Below are positions 33,376-43,890 of a DNA stretch of 64,000 nucleotides, piece by piece. The translations under genes and the position numbers were made by a program. Source of the stretch: Streblospio benedicti. Its lineage: Eukaryota > Annelida > Polychaeta > Spionida > Spionidae. The stretch spans positions 40,838,922 to 40,902,921 of the forward strand of contig CM032669.1 of the NCBI GenBank assembly GCA_019095985.1. The letters are read 5' to 3'. How positions within the stretch are numbered: the stretch's first letter is position 1; each line of letters begins with the position of its first letter. The notes under the pieces were generated by a model. It was not told the origin of the DNA, ran no database searches, and worked only from the letters and a program-made list of their open reading frames with translations.

Positions 33376-33735
33376 AGGAAAATTTCGTTTTCCACGTTTC
33401 ATGGTTTCATTTCGTGTGATATACGCCGATTTTATCGCTGCGGATTAGTGTGCTCTTGTAAAAGCCTTTACAATTACAGATTTTAGGATACTGCTTACGA
33501 CCACCCAAACACCCATGGGCTTTTGAGTTGAAAGATGGTCGATTTAGGGAATGGGTATTTATTTGCATTCGAATTTCAATGGTCCAGAAAATGAAATGAT
33601 CCAAATTTTGGGATGGTCCTGTACAAGGGGATGGGCCCTTAGGTAGATGTTCCTCACAAAGAAAATTTCATTTTCAGCATTTTCATGGTTTCATTTTGTT
33701 GAATGCGCACCTTTCTTATCACGACAGATTTTGAT
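33376..33735 (+). repeat. local direct repeat split by an R2 MITE
   Basis: 33376-33435 and 33655-33728 share AAGGAAAATTTC-TTTTC, TTTCATGGTTTCATTT and CNTTNTTATC. The left copy has CpGs that are TpG/CpA on the right. R2 lies between them. Confidence 0.55.
33490..33652 (+). mobile_element. R2 MITE
   Basis: ACGACCACCCAAACACCCAT and GGGCTTTTGAGTTGAAAG at the left; TTCGAATTTCAATGGTCCAG inside; GATGGGCCCTTAGGTAG at the right. The ends are inverted. Confidence 0.65.
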
Positions 33736-33824
33736 GCTTTTATATTCAGTTCATGATTGAACACATTGTAGGTTCTAATCAGGAAACGATTAGTTTTCAT
33801 AATATGGCTACTTACTTTTAGCCC

Positions 33825-33930
33825 TTCACTAGCAGGTTAGTCCGCTATTGATGCCTCCTATTGCAGCCTAGAATAAGCCTACAATAAGCTCAAATTTACC
33901 ACAATAGATGTAAGATTGCAACAGGTTGCA
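33825..33930 (+). mobile_element. R3 MITE, left arm
   Basis: AGCCCTTCACTAGCAGG, TGCAGCCTAGAATAAGCC and ACAATAAGCTCAAATTTACC. The right arm is absent. Confidence 0.65.
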
Positions 33931-34495
33931 ATGAGAAGTCTCGTGAAATGTGTTTTTAAATCTTTGTTTTCATTTCTGTGATCATGTGGTAATAGACCTC
34001 ATTCTAATTTCAGCATGGCAGACATGTAAAAAGGATCCATATCGTCACCTTTTCGTCAAAGTAATTACACACATATTTTATTTATCTATAAAGAGATAGG
34101 ATTACCTGATCTCACATGAAATGATTATTTCACGCAATATTGATTTGTTTTTCTTTTTATGAACAGAGTCCATACCAGATAAAACTCTATAACTGGCACT
34201 AAACTTCAGCTCATCAAGAGAATAGAAATTATTTTCTTATTTCTTAATAAGATCAATGTAGCTCTCTGTTATACAAAATAGTTTTGGAGTATTTTAAGAA
34301 CTATAGACTATTAACATGTCGGTAAATCTTATGGTTGTTTTTTGTTGTGGTTATTAGTGAAGATTCATTCACTTATGATTTGGGCACTGGTGGTCAACTT
34401 CAGCTCAAAACCTGCACCATGGAAGAACTCACGAAATGCCGCATGAGTAAAAGACTGGTAATTAACTCAAAAGTTTCATGCAGATTTACAAACAA
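33931..34495. other. no gene seen
   Basis: AT-rich, no supported feature. Confidence 0.4.
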
Positions 34496-34499
34496 TATT

Positions 34500-34612
34500 C
34501 AGTAAAACATCCAAATGAAACTATCTCTATGAGGAGATCACCTCTATAATATGACGATCTTATATAGTCTCAAACCTGCATAACAAAACCATGTGCGATC
34601 AGCTAGCTAGCC
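34500..34612 (+). mobile_element. R1 MITE, truncated
   Basis: CAGTAAAACATCCAAATG, GATCACCTCTATAATATGAC and AAACCTGCATAACAAAACC. The right half is missing. Confidence 0.6.
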
Positions 34613-34692
34613 TCCGACGGTGATATTGATTACACAAACTGCCCATTGGTCAACCCTTCATCTTACTGCAAGTGCCATAAATACTCCCTATT

Positions 34693-34855
34693 ATACAGTA
34701 TAATCTCTAATTGAGATCACCTCCATAATATGACTAATTTTAGCTGTCTCATAGTAAAACCTTCATAAAAAGAGACCAGTGCAAACCTTCATAGAGAGAA
34801 CACTTCTCTATTGAGACCATTTGATACCAGTTCTCAGATGATTTTACTGGACAAG
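34693..34855 (+). mobile_element. R1 MITE
   Basis: TATACAGTATAATCTCTAAT at the left, GATCACCTCCATAATATG and CTATTGAGACCATTTGATAC inside. It follows the truncated R1 at 34500 closely. Confidence 0.7.
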
Positions 34856-35140
34856 TTTGTACAAATAAAACTTAACTTCATTTGGTCTGATGAAGATAAG
34901 ATAACATCATCAAAAGTCTCACAGACAATACAGTAAAAGGTTCCAATAGGTATCTAGTAATATTACTCTTGAAATCATGAGTAATGGAACTGCAGATCAA
35001 TTTCAGTATACATTTATTAAACAAAATTTATTTATATGAGACCAAAATAGACATTTTGTACTCAGTACATTATATGTATGACAGCACGTCCAAATAGAGA
35101 CCAGTACAGCCTCTTTAGTAAAGACGAGCTCTAATTTCAG
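34856..35140. other. no gene; R1 scrap at its right end
   Basis: Featureless except for CCAAATAGAGACCAGTACAG near 35093, an R1 scrap. Confidence 0.4.
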
Positions 35141-35144
35141 ACGA

Positions 35145-35700
35145 GGCCTCACCTGTAGCATTAATTACCCAGCGTGCTCCTTCGTCTTCTCCGAGGTGCC
35201 ATTAATTCCCCCTATTATCGCCCACCTGCTTGCAGCCTCAACCCTAATTATTGTCCATTCCACAGACGCAAACCTCTAAATCACCATCATGCCCAAGTCT
35301 GTAATCAATGGCCACGTCCCTCACTCTTGACACGGGCTTTAAATAATGGAGCGGTGTTAGCGATGCGCTGTTGTCACGACGACAGTGACTTCCTCACCTC
35401 TGGTCAGGCAGCCATGACAGATAAATGGCACTGTCACTATGGATACATAACAATCGCCCAGTGACGGATCGGTCCACGTTGGCAGGGCGAGGGGTGATAG
35501 ATGCGCGGTTCGGGTGCGATAGGGCGGACGAGGGAGTGAGCGATGGCGAGAATCACGTGGTCTCGACGCCGCGTAGTAAATTAGATGTCAACTATGGTAA
35601 AAATAACGCGCACTGAGACAGGTGATTAGTAGTGACGGATTTCTGCTCTGCGGAAGGCGCGCGTTTTGAGCTATAGATGCGGGATGCACGATGGAATTGA
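35145..35700. promoter_or_regulatory. candidate regulatory island cluster
   Basis: GTAGCATTAATTACCCAGCG, TGCCATTAATTCCCCC, CAACCCTAATTATTGTCC, TAGCGATGCGCTGTTG and AGAATCACGTGGTCTCG. Three ATTAATT/TAATTA cores lie within 80 bases. Small overlapping frames are not coding. Confidence 0.5.
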
Positions 35701-36585
35701 GGGGGATATATGTTGGAAGAGGATGGAAGTTTTGTTTGTATTTGTTGTTGTGTATCCTTATACCTTAGTCTTGTTTCACATTTACTCATGTTATTTTTGT
35801 ATGATGTTTTTAGGACTGATAGATCCGTAAATTTGATTTCAATTCATGTGAGCACTTAAGAAAAAAAGGAAAACAATTAACACGAAAAAGTGGGGCTTAG
35901 GTACCATTTGAAAAAGATAAATCAAGATTATTTTTGTTGTTGTATCCGGTTTCAAATCTTGCTTGTAAAACCATGTGAAAATGAAAACAGAAATGGACAT
36001 AGAAAATCATCAGCCATTCACATGTTGACTCATTCAGCTATTGCAGTAAAAGATCACAATCACCCCATTAACCCTTTACTGGCATATCAATCAGGCTAAT
36101 TCACATAGGTGAATAGGTGCCACATTGGTAGTGGTCCATGGCTTGAATCTCGGCATGGCTATATGTTAGAAACTAAACTATACAGAACATTACTTACATA
36201 CACCCCACACCCTATCATCCGTTCATACCCCAAACCATACCCTAACCCCCAAGCTACCTCCCAAACCGACCCCACCCCTTGCTTTTCTTGGACATAATTT
36301 TCACTGGAAATGTAAAAAATCAACATCTGTTTTCTATTATCCAATTCATCAATCTTTAGTTCTACTGTCCATTTTTGCATCTCCATGAAAATAGTGTACA
36401 TGTTTACAAAATAAGCAATTATAATATAGCAATTACAGTATAACCACCAATCAACAATAGATATTGAGATCAGTCTGATGGAGATCACCACCCAGGCTGT
36501 GTATTCTACCATATCAACATGTCAATTCTATCTTTACAGCCAACACCTTTCTCCTATCATATCACACTTTCCCTCTCTGCTCGCA
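35701..36585. other. no gene seen
   Basis: A C-rich patch (36190-36280, CATACCCTAACCCCCAAGC) and an AT-rich remainder. A 117-codon minus-strand frame at 36159-36512 is hydrophobic and low-complexity without domain resemblance. Confidence 0.35.
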
Positions 36586-36589
36586 TGTT

Positions 36590-37010
36590 TTCCAAATTTG
36601 CGTTGCTGTCGAGCAATTAGCCTCACCGCGTGCGACTCGTTTGCCCGACAACCGACACATGGCCGCTTCGCTTGACCCCAAGATGGCCGCCAGTCATGTG
36701 ATCGGCGCATCGCTCTCCCCACTCGGAGCTGCGAGGGTAATTTAGGGTGCAGTGAGGGTGAATTAGACGTAATGAAGGGTAATGGACGCTCAATTACGGC
36801 CGAGAATCTACAGTCTCTTTGATTAGGCTGGATTCAATTTGAGCGAGGGGGCTCGTTTATTGCGCACTGTAAAATCTCTCTCGAGATCCCGATGCGAGGG
36901 TGCAAATGAAGGGGAAAGTTGGCGGATTTAGTGCGAGATACGCGCCGTTTATGCTAATGCTTTGGATGGACAGCTGTTGTCGTCGATTTTCATGTGGAGT
37001 GGAGCCATTT
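36590..37010. promoter_or_regulatory. candidate regulatory island with paired YY1-like words
   Basis: ATGGCCGC occurs twice 24 bases apart (36659-36666 and 36683-36690), the second within CAAGATGGCCGCC. Nearby are GAGGGTAATTTAGGG, GGTGAATTAGACGTAATG, CTCAATTACGGCC and TTGATTAGGCTGG. Confidence 0.5.
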
Positions 37011-37348
37011 GTGTTTAGTTTTCAAGTGAGTAAGAGTTTGAAAATCTGTCTCTGCTAAGCTGTAGAATTCAATATGATCTTTTTCGGTTTGCGGTAAAGT
37101 AACATTGAATTTTGTCCCATAATAGTACGCTATTCTAGTAGAGACAGCATTGTTATATCAAGTCAGGGAGATTTCAACAATCGTCCAACATAATCTTTAT
37201 CACATCCTATCCTACACACTTTTCTGAAGCACTGAATACCTTACATCAATCATTACCAACCCTCAAAAAACTACCACCTGATTTCTGGCATCTTCTCTAT
37301 CCCCCCACACCATTTCAGACAACACAACAACTCCGAGTGAGTAAATGC
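37011..37348. other. no gene seen
   Basis: No supported feature. Confidence 0.35.
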
Positions 37349-37774
37349 TCATCGCTCAAGTTAACACTGCGAGTCTCTAGTCTCACTCTTCAAGACACAG
37401 AGGGGTGAATATTGATGACTGTGGTCACATCAATCATCATAATGATCCAAATATCATCTTATTTCATTCAAAATCATACAAGATAATCAAAAACAAGAAT
37501 GCTTCGTCCACATCTAGGGAGATTTTCCTGATCACAAATGTCAAATTCAATAAGATATTCTTCAGTTATAAATAAACTAACTTTAACCTTTGTCAAAAGC
37601 TCTATTCTGGAGACAACACCACGGACTGCTAAGATTTAAGGCCTGTGACAACATAGCACTGAACACACTACTCAGCCATTACCATGAGCCATCACTCATG
37701 TTAACACTGCGACTCCCTTGCTCCTCAAGACAGAGCGGGGTGCATATTGATGGCCGCCTGTCACATCCATCGTC
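37349..37774 (+). repeat. local duplication of a regulatory-like core
   Basis: 37349-37440 and 37688-37774 share GTTAACACTGCGA, CTTCAAGACA/CCTCAAGACA, GGGGTG-ATATTGATG and GTCACATC-ATC. The right copy keeps AGCGGGG, GATGGCCGCC and CATCGTC; the left has AGAGGGG, GATGACTGTG and CATCATC. The offset is about 337 bp. Confidence 0.65.
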
Positions 37775-38160
37775 AGCGCCCGAGACAAATGTGCTCTTTA
37801 TGGCGTCGCCGCTCGTTGGCATGCGTATTGGCGCGACGCTGCCGCGGCACTATATTTCCGTGCTGCCGCGTCCCCATGGGCAGTTTGCGCGCAGATACGG
37901 TGAATTACGCAGACAGCTAATGTCGCCGGCGACACTCGGACGCACGCAAAACGGCAAATAAACACGATGTATAATTGAATAAATTCTCGCAGACGACACG
38001 AGGAATTGTTTCGCGGCGAGCGATAATTCAGGACGATCGTTGGCGAGGCTGACGGGTTCACAAAGGACAGGGGCACGTAAAGTGACTGTAAATGGTGGCC
38101 GGCGGCTGCCTGTTGTCGGTGAGGGGTGGGGGGATTTGAGAGGTGAGCAAGTGAGGGCTG
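37688..38160. promoter_or_regulatory. CpG-rich candidate regulatory island
   Basis: TATTGATGGCCGCCTGTCAC, GGCGTCGCCGCTCGTTGG, GCGCGACGCTGCCGCGG, AATTACGCAGACAGC and GGCGAGCGATAATTCAGG. Overlapping frames of 92-144 codons on both strands come from the absence of AT-rich stops, not from coding. Confidence 0.5.
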
Positions 38161-38211
38161 TGGTTAATATTTGAGCACCACTGGGTGATGGCATCCGAAT
38201 GTCATTGAGAA

Positions 38212-38392
38212 TTGAGCGTGTACAGAATGACACCATCTCTATGAAGAGACAACCGGTATAATAAGACCATTTGTTGCTGTTCAAGCCTTAAGAGAGAGCA
38301 TAGTGATCCTTCGTAACAAGACCACCTCTCTGTCAAGAGCAGTTGAGGCGGGTCAATTGGGTGGTCTTAATTAAGAAGTTCTACTTTAAGTT
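38212..38392 (+). mobile_element. R1 MITE
   Basis: GTACAGAATGACACCATCTC, AATAAGACCATTTGTTGC, AAGACCACCTCTCTGTCAAG and GGTGGTCTTAATTAAGAAG with GTTCTAC at the right. Confidence 0.7.
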
Positions 38393-38805
38393 TGAGACTA
38401 TAAAGAAACTAACTCATTATGGGTTGAGAAATTTAGTGTAACAAGTATAACTTCTGGTTGACATTTGAGAAACACAACTTGATGAACATTTAAGGGATAG
38501 AGTTTGATGTTTACATGTATGTTTTGAAATTTGATTGAGGGTTGAGTGATTTAGTGATCCTCAAGTCAGTTGTTGCTGAGCCTGTTGATACCAACAACAC
38601 CACACATTTAAAAAAATGGCTTTTGAATCCACATGCTTTGAAGTTACATTAAATGTTCAATACGTGAAGTTTCTTCTAATAAATTCTCATCCTTCCATTT
38701 ATCAAGAGGTGCAAGCTGTTTGAGCGTCAAAGCTATTCTACTGTGTACTAAAAATGAACTGCACTCGTAAAAAGAATTTCAGCAAAAACAAAGATATACA
38801 ATGTA
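38393..38805. other. no gene seen
   Basis: AT-rich, featureless. Confidence 0.4.
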
Positions 38806-38808
38806 CCT

Positions 38809-38967
38809 ACAGCAAAACCTCCAATTAAAACCAACGCTATGGAGATCACCTCTATAAGAAGACTATCTCTCATGGTCCCATAAAGAGGCCACTGTTGAAC
38901 CTCGATATAAAAGACACCACTTTTGGCTAGTCCTCCAGCTGATCTCAACAGAAAGGTTCTGCTGTAC
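38809..38967 (+). mobile_element. R1 MITE, full length
   Basis: TACAGCAAAACCTCCAATTA at the left and AACAGAAAGGTTCTGCTGTA at the right form inverted ends flanked by TA. Confidence 0.8.
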
Positions 38968-39034
38968 ACTCATTTTTTACACCTGTCTATCAAAGTGTCT
39001 AGAACAAGCAATACAGTAGTGAGCTGAGTTTTAC

Positions 39035-39220
39035 GAGGAGAGGAGCAGTGACAAGCAGTAACTATTCATCAGCGCGCAGACAGGTGGACAGATCACAAGA
39101 GGCCGCCACTCGCAATCGCCATTCGGCCGACCAATATGCCGTAAAACACCTAAAACGGACTGTGGGCGGTGATAGACGGCGTCATAAATGTCCGGCTTTT
39201 CACTGTGTGAGTGCAACGTA
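39035..39220. promoter_or_regulatory. candidate regulatory island
   Basis: CATCAGCGCGCAGACAGGTG, GAGGCCGCCACTCGC, TATGCCGTAAAACACC and AGACGGCGTCATAAATG. Confidence 0.4.
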
Positions 39221-39229
39221 TGAATGCTT

Positions 39230-39420
39230 AACCCTTTAAAAGTTTAGTAGTGAATGGTTCCACTATTGCAGCCTTGAATAACGCCTGGAATTAACTTGAA
39301 TTTACTACGATGGGTGACACTCAATGAGTCAATTCAACATCTGTCTTGGTAAATTGAAGCTTATGTTAGGCTTCATACTAGTTTGAATTAGTAGCTAGGT
39401 ATCAGGACTAACTTGCCATT
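39230..39420. mobile_element. R3 MITE
   Basis: AACCCTTTAAAAGTTTAG, ATTGCAGCCTTGAATAACGC and AAGCTTATGTTAGGC with TTCATACTAG as the inverted right arm. Confidence 0.6.
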
Positions 39421-39519
39421 ATGTCAGGACAATATATAGAAAAGTGCCAAACAAAGCATAAAAAACGTCCATGCATAATCGTAAAGCGATCATGTATATT
39501 TGATGATTTTGCTCATTCT

Positions 39520-39720
39520 GTCACCGGCCTGTCACTATCTGTCATATTTCTGCCACGATTATTGGAAAACAAATGGCAGCCGATTGATTGATAAAGACAC
39601 ATGCAGTTTCGCCGCCGAATTCAAACCGAGAGCACACCCAGCGTAATTTTTGCAATTTCGTTTGTTTTACATAATTTGTCATTTCATTGTGATCGATGTA
39701 CACAGGGCAAGTGATGCATT
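39520..39720. promoter_or_regulatory. candidate regulatory island
   Basis: CTGTCACCGGCCTGTCAC, GCAGCCGATTGATTGATAAA and CAGTTTCGCCGCCGAATTC. TGATTGAT is a PBX-type site. Confidence 0.35.
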
Positions 39721-40225
39721 ATGAATTGAGTGTGAAAACAGGAATGTATCAAGGATTTTATGTATTTCATCTTGAGTATTCATTTCCAACTTTCATTTGT
39801 CATGTTCTGTCCTGGTATACAAGTAAACTTATTGCTGAACTCAAACAAAAATAATTATCTACATTTGAAATCCCTTGAAAGGCTTTGAAAAGAACCTTTG
39901 CTTTCTTGGAACTTTTGATAATGCTTTATATTGTGTTGCATTGTAGAAATTATCAAAATTTATTTCATTTTACATTAGTAAAATACAGAGTATAAAATCC
40001 AAATTACAGTGCAATTTATAAAATAATACACCTAGTCCTCTAAGTTTGAACAGCTGGAAGTCCAATACTACATATTAATGATATATTTTAAATGTTCATG
40101 TTACTAGTAAAAAGTTCTTGGATTGGTAACTGAATTGCTATAGATAAACTATAATTCATCTGAATATTTGCCCAGTTTGAAATAACCAGCGCTTCTCATT
40201 AACTCTATTAATAATGTGTTTAAGA
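39721..40225. other. no gene seen
   Basis: AT-rich stretch before the LINE 3' end. Confidence 0.4.
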
Positions 40226-40227
40226 TA

Positions 40228-41275
40228 TTCAATTCAATTCAAATTAGTTTATTTGTACACATACATGCAAATAACATTAGAATAAAAGGAGTAATTTAAA
40301 AAAAAATAATGCATACATGCTACAAAACAGAGAGCACTAAAAGCCTTTGGTATAAAGCCAATTGCTTATTTCCATAGTGGCACTGGATTGATCACATGAT
40401 ACAGGACGGCAATTTATCACATTATACTAATAAAATAACAAAACTAAATAATTAAACAAATAATATATAAATAAGTTAAGAACTGGGATCACAGATATCA
40501 TAGTACTACATCACAAACTCATTTTTTTCTTTATCTTGCATCGTATTAAATAGATATTTCTTACATTTATTTTTAAAATCGTCTTTAGTTTTAGTACATT
40601 TAATATATTTTGGTAAATTATTCCACATTTTTGCTCCATTATACATAAAGGATTTGCTACCATGAGATTTTACATGTGGAACGACATAACAATTTTCACT
40701 CTTTCTGGTATTGTGTGAATGGATATCTGCCACTCTTTTATATGTACATAGGTAAGTTGGTGCCAAACCGTGAAAAATATTGTACATCATATTACAAGAT
40801 AAATAATTAAAACGACTTTCAACATTCAAATATTTCACTTTCATAAAATCTGTACATAGTAAATGATGCCTATTGCCATATCCCAGAATATATCTAACCA
40901 TCTTGTTTTGTGCTGTTTGTAATTTCTTTTTTAAGCATTGTTCCAAACCTCTGTAATAAACATTATAACCATAATCTAAACGTGACTGTAATAAAGCTGA
41001 ACACAATAATTTACGCTCTCTTAAATTAAGGAAACAACTTTTACGATACAGAAACCTGAGTCCTGCATTGACTTTTTTAATAATAGAATTACCCATGGTA
41101 TGTCCGCTCATGTCCTGGTCAATGACCGCTCCAAGGTATTTAACATTGACTGTCACTATACATGAAAAAGTTTTTGGAAATGCTGAACTCAATAGATATT
41201 TAGGTATTAAGTCTACTCCAGTTATTAGAAAAGTACACACCAACTTAGCACAGCTTGATTGCATTCAATCATAAT
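40228..41275 (-). mobile_element. 5'-truncated LINE, reverse transcriptase C-terminal part
   Basis: A frame at 40506-41264 encodes about 250 residues matching the end of non-LTR reverse transcriptases. It has KYLGAVIDQDMSG (the YLGV.ID.DL motif), then SRLDYGYNVYYRGL, QTAQNKMVRYILGY, IFHGLAPTYL and GAKMWNNLPKYIK, the usual post-RT signature of CR1/L2/Jockey-type LINEs. The palm with the FADD-type catalytic box and the endonuclease are absent, so the copy is 5' truncated and cannot move itself. About 280 bases of AT-rich 3' UTR follow (40228-40505). The first 30 or so residues match poorly and may lie in another frame. Confidence 0.85.
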
Positions 41276-41287
41276 CACAATTTCATC

Positions 41288-41478
41288 ATACCATATACAA
41301 TTATCCAAATGCCCATGTGCTTTATAGGTTGAAAAGTTAGTGATTTATGAAGTGGGCATTTACATGAATCAGAATTTACATTGCAATTACAATGGTTTAG
41401 ATTCTTATATGATCAACCTTTGTCGATAGGCCCTTACATGGGGCTGGGCACCAATTAGGTGGTTGTATACAGTATACA
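41288..41478 (+). mobile_element. R2 MITE after the gene's stop codon
   Basis: ATACAATTATCCAAATGCCC at the left and CCAATTAGGTGGTTGTATAC at the right are inverted ends. AGTGGGCATTTACATGAATC and ATTACAATGGTTTAGATTC lie inside. It ends 8 bases beyond the stop codon of the ankyrin gene, so it forms the start of its 3' UTR. Confidence 0.7.
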
Positions 41479-41485
41479 GTAAGTT

Positions 41486-43843
41486 TTATGTTCTTAAGAA
41501 CCTCAACAACAGATATCTGTCCAAGTCATTATTCAGACCAAAATAGTTTTTCCTGTACTGTGGATGCACCCAATAGATGTTCTGCACATCCAGGTGTTCA
41601 TCATACGGATATTGTGGACACTCAAAGCTGTCGTAATACGGACTCTCTTCAAACCTCTCCTTCCTTTGAGCAGATGAGAACCGATGCAAAAACATTTGAA
41701 CCGTAGGCAGACTACTTTCAGGGCAATCATAAGACTTAAATGTCATTTCTCGTTCAAAACATCGTGGAAGTGATAGACATTCAAACGTTCGTTGATCTCG
41801 TTTCTTCAAAGTTCTCATTATAACGTGCCTACTTTGCTTTCGCAATGACTGCGGCATAACATCTCGATAATCTTCAAGATTGAATCGGCGAAGGTAGAAA
41901 TTGATGGCTTCAATGTAAACTGACCTCTTTAACAGACCAGCTGCTTCGAGGACATTGATTTTTGATAGACAGCAAGCGGCTACATCAATTAAAGCCTCTT
42001 CAGAAGAAGCGTTTCCTCTGTCCTTAAGCATATTCATTACAAGGTATTGGCCATCTTCAATTGTCAGCTGCGCACCATGTTTGATCAATAACTTTAAAAC
42101 TCGTGCAGATTCGCAGCCAACTTTTGTATTTATCGGATCTTCCAAATAATCCGATCCGGTGAAGATAAATGAGTCCCGTTTGCAACGACTTTCTGACGCA
42201 CATTTTGACCAACAACCAAATGCGAGGAAAATTCCATTTTTGTAGTAGCTAGATAAATTTATGTTGGCATTAAAACCATTCTCAAGCATTTTCTCAAACA
42301 TGGGAAGACTGATTCCGTACTTTGAAAAAGCCAGGGACACACATCTCCTCTGGGTTAAAATACTCGAAGTTTGTGGATTGAAAAGAATGTTCTGCAATGG
42401 AAGATGCTTTCTCAAGCAATATTCAATGGGTGTCATTTGCTCCAATCTGATGGGATAAAAGGCATAGCAATAGTTTGCTACAAAGTCTTGACATTTATTG
42501 ATATCTGCACCGTATTCAACCAGAAGAGACACGACCTTTAGAGTCTTGTGAATTGTTTTGTCTAAGATGACACTTCGCTTCTCTTCCTCATCGATCCATT
42601 TTTCAGTGTCAGTCATGTTATAATGACCATTTTCAAAGAGCGAAGACTTCAAGTATGCTAGAGATTCTAGAGCATGTGCTAGAGGTGAAAGAAGCGTGAA
42701 CTGGGAGCAGTCACTTAGAATTTTCAAAGCAGCTCCGTTCTCCAGAAAGAATTTCACCAAATTGGGTCTTGTATATTTAATAGCGAAATACAGCATTGGA
42801 GCTTCATAGTATTCCTGTCTCATAGGAGAATTCATTAACGTTTCGAAATCGACGCCCAAGAATGAAACTAACACCTCTAAACATTTGATGACTCTCTCAT
42901 CGTCTGAATTTTCCATGATCAATGTCTCTACTTCTCCCCTCATATGTTGATCGTGTGGTGTGTGACATGATATAGCATCATTTTGAAGAAGTTCTTGTAT
43001 CAATAGAGGATGACCAATTCTACATGCAGACATTAACGGTTTCTCATGTCTTCCAAAATTAATGTCTGCTCCATTTTTAATGAGAATCCTAAGACACTGA
43101 ATATAAAAGTCATCTTGATTTACATAGTTCAGCTTATCATCATTTACAGGACAAGAGCCTTCTAGAAGAACATTGAGTGCATTTTGACCTGGCTGGAACA
43201 TTGTGTCAGCACCAGCTTCAAGCATCAGTCTAACTGCTAAAATGTTCTTACTTATAATGGATATTTCCAGACTTTCAGTCATTATGTCTTTGAATTTATT
43301 TGGCATCATTGGTTGAATAGTCGATTGCATTTTAAGCAAAATTTCGTTGACAATGTCGTTTTGGTGCTTAGAAATGGCAAGTTTTAAGGAATTTGAGAGG
43401 GTAACTGGTTCAATTACTGGTGGTTCTGAGAGTTTGGAATCATCCTTGTCTAAGATTTCTTTGACTTTTTCAACATTTCCTTCATTTATAGCCATTACTA
43501 GATGCAGTCCATTCAAATCGGGCACGTTACCTACAACAAATTAAAAATTCAAATATTACAAAACAATGTCATTGAATTAACACAGAAATGTGTACTCTAT
43601 AATGACATTACCTAGTAAAGTATATGACCATCTAAACGCCCATGAGCCTTTAGGTCAAAAATGTGTCAATTTAGTGGATGGGCTCTTTCTTACATGACCA
43701 TGTATTTCCAGTGAAATTTCAATGATCTAGATTTTGATATCCAAATTTTGCAGTGGGACTTTCCATGAGTGTGGGCCTTTAGGTGGTTGTATATATTATA
43801 AGTTTTAAAAGCTCTACTTACTATCTTTACGGTTATTGTCCAT
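41486..43843 (-). CDS. ankyrin-repeat protein with SOCS-box-like segment (ASB-like), two exons
   Basis: Coding is exon 1 (43843-43822) joined to exon 2 (43530-41486, TAA stop). The open frame of exon 2 has no ATG near its start. It begins after TTTGTTGTAG, a good acceptor, and a short ATG segment upstream, MDNNRKD plus one base, ends at a consensus donor GTAAGT. The phases fit and create Ser8, giving about 688 residues. Ankyrin-type motifs lie at about 110-130, 155-190, 250-278, 340-354, 418-432 and 484-505 (NGADINFG, YGADINKC, KHGAQLTIEDG). At 566-606, SLRKQSRHVI fits the Elongin BC-box rule SLxxxSxxxI and is followed by LSLPRCF, a degenerate Cul5-box-like segment. By family knowledge such proteins recruit substrates to Elongin-BC/Cullin-5 ubiquitin ligases; the substrate is unknown. 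An 82-residue Tyr-rich tail follows. The frame is intact, so the gene is probably live. Alternatives: a plain ankyrin protein, or further upstream exons. Confidence 0.8.
43531..43821 (-). other. intron of the ankyrin/SOCS-like gene
   Basis: GTAAGTAGAG donor at 43821 and TTTGTTGTAG acceptor ending at 43531, 291 bases. About 185 of these bases are an R2 MITE. Frame analysis shows a stop (TAA) 16 bases before the acceptor junction codon, so the intron cannot be read through. Confidence 0.75.
43617..43802 (+). mobile_element. R2 MITE within the intron
   Basis: TATATGACCATCTAAACGCC and CATGAGCCTTTAGG at the left, AGTGAAATTTCAATGATC inside, GTGGGCCTTTAGGTGG and TTGTATAT at the right. Same orientation as the copy after the stop codon. 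Confidence 0.75.
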
Positions 43844-43867
43844 AATATAGATCGTCCCAATAGTTAA

Positions 43868-43890
43868 AGTGTAGATTTATATTAAAAGCT
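43868..43890 (-). promoter_or_regulatory. possible TATA box of the ankyrin gene
   Basis: On the minus strand TTTTAATATAAATCTACAC lies about 30-45 bases before the start codon. This would leave a very short 5' UTR, so an upstream noncoding exon is equally possible in such AT-rich DNA. Confidence 0.2.

Noticed and set aside
37590-38284. Overlapping frames of 92-144 codons on both strands
   Set aside because: Long only because the CpG-rich island has few stops; opposite-strand frames overlap completely.
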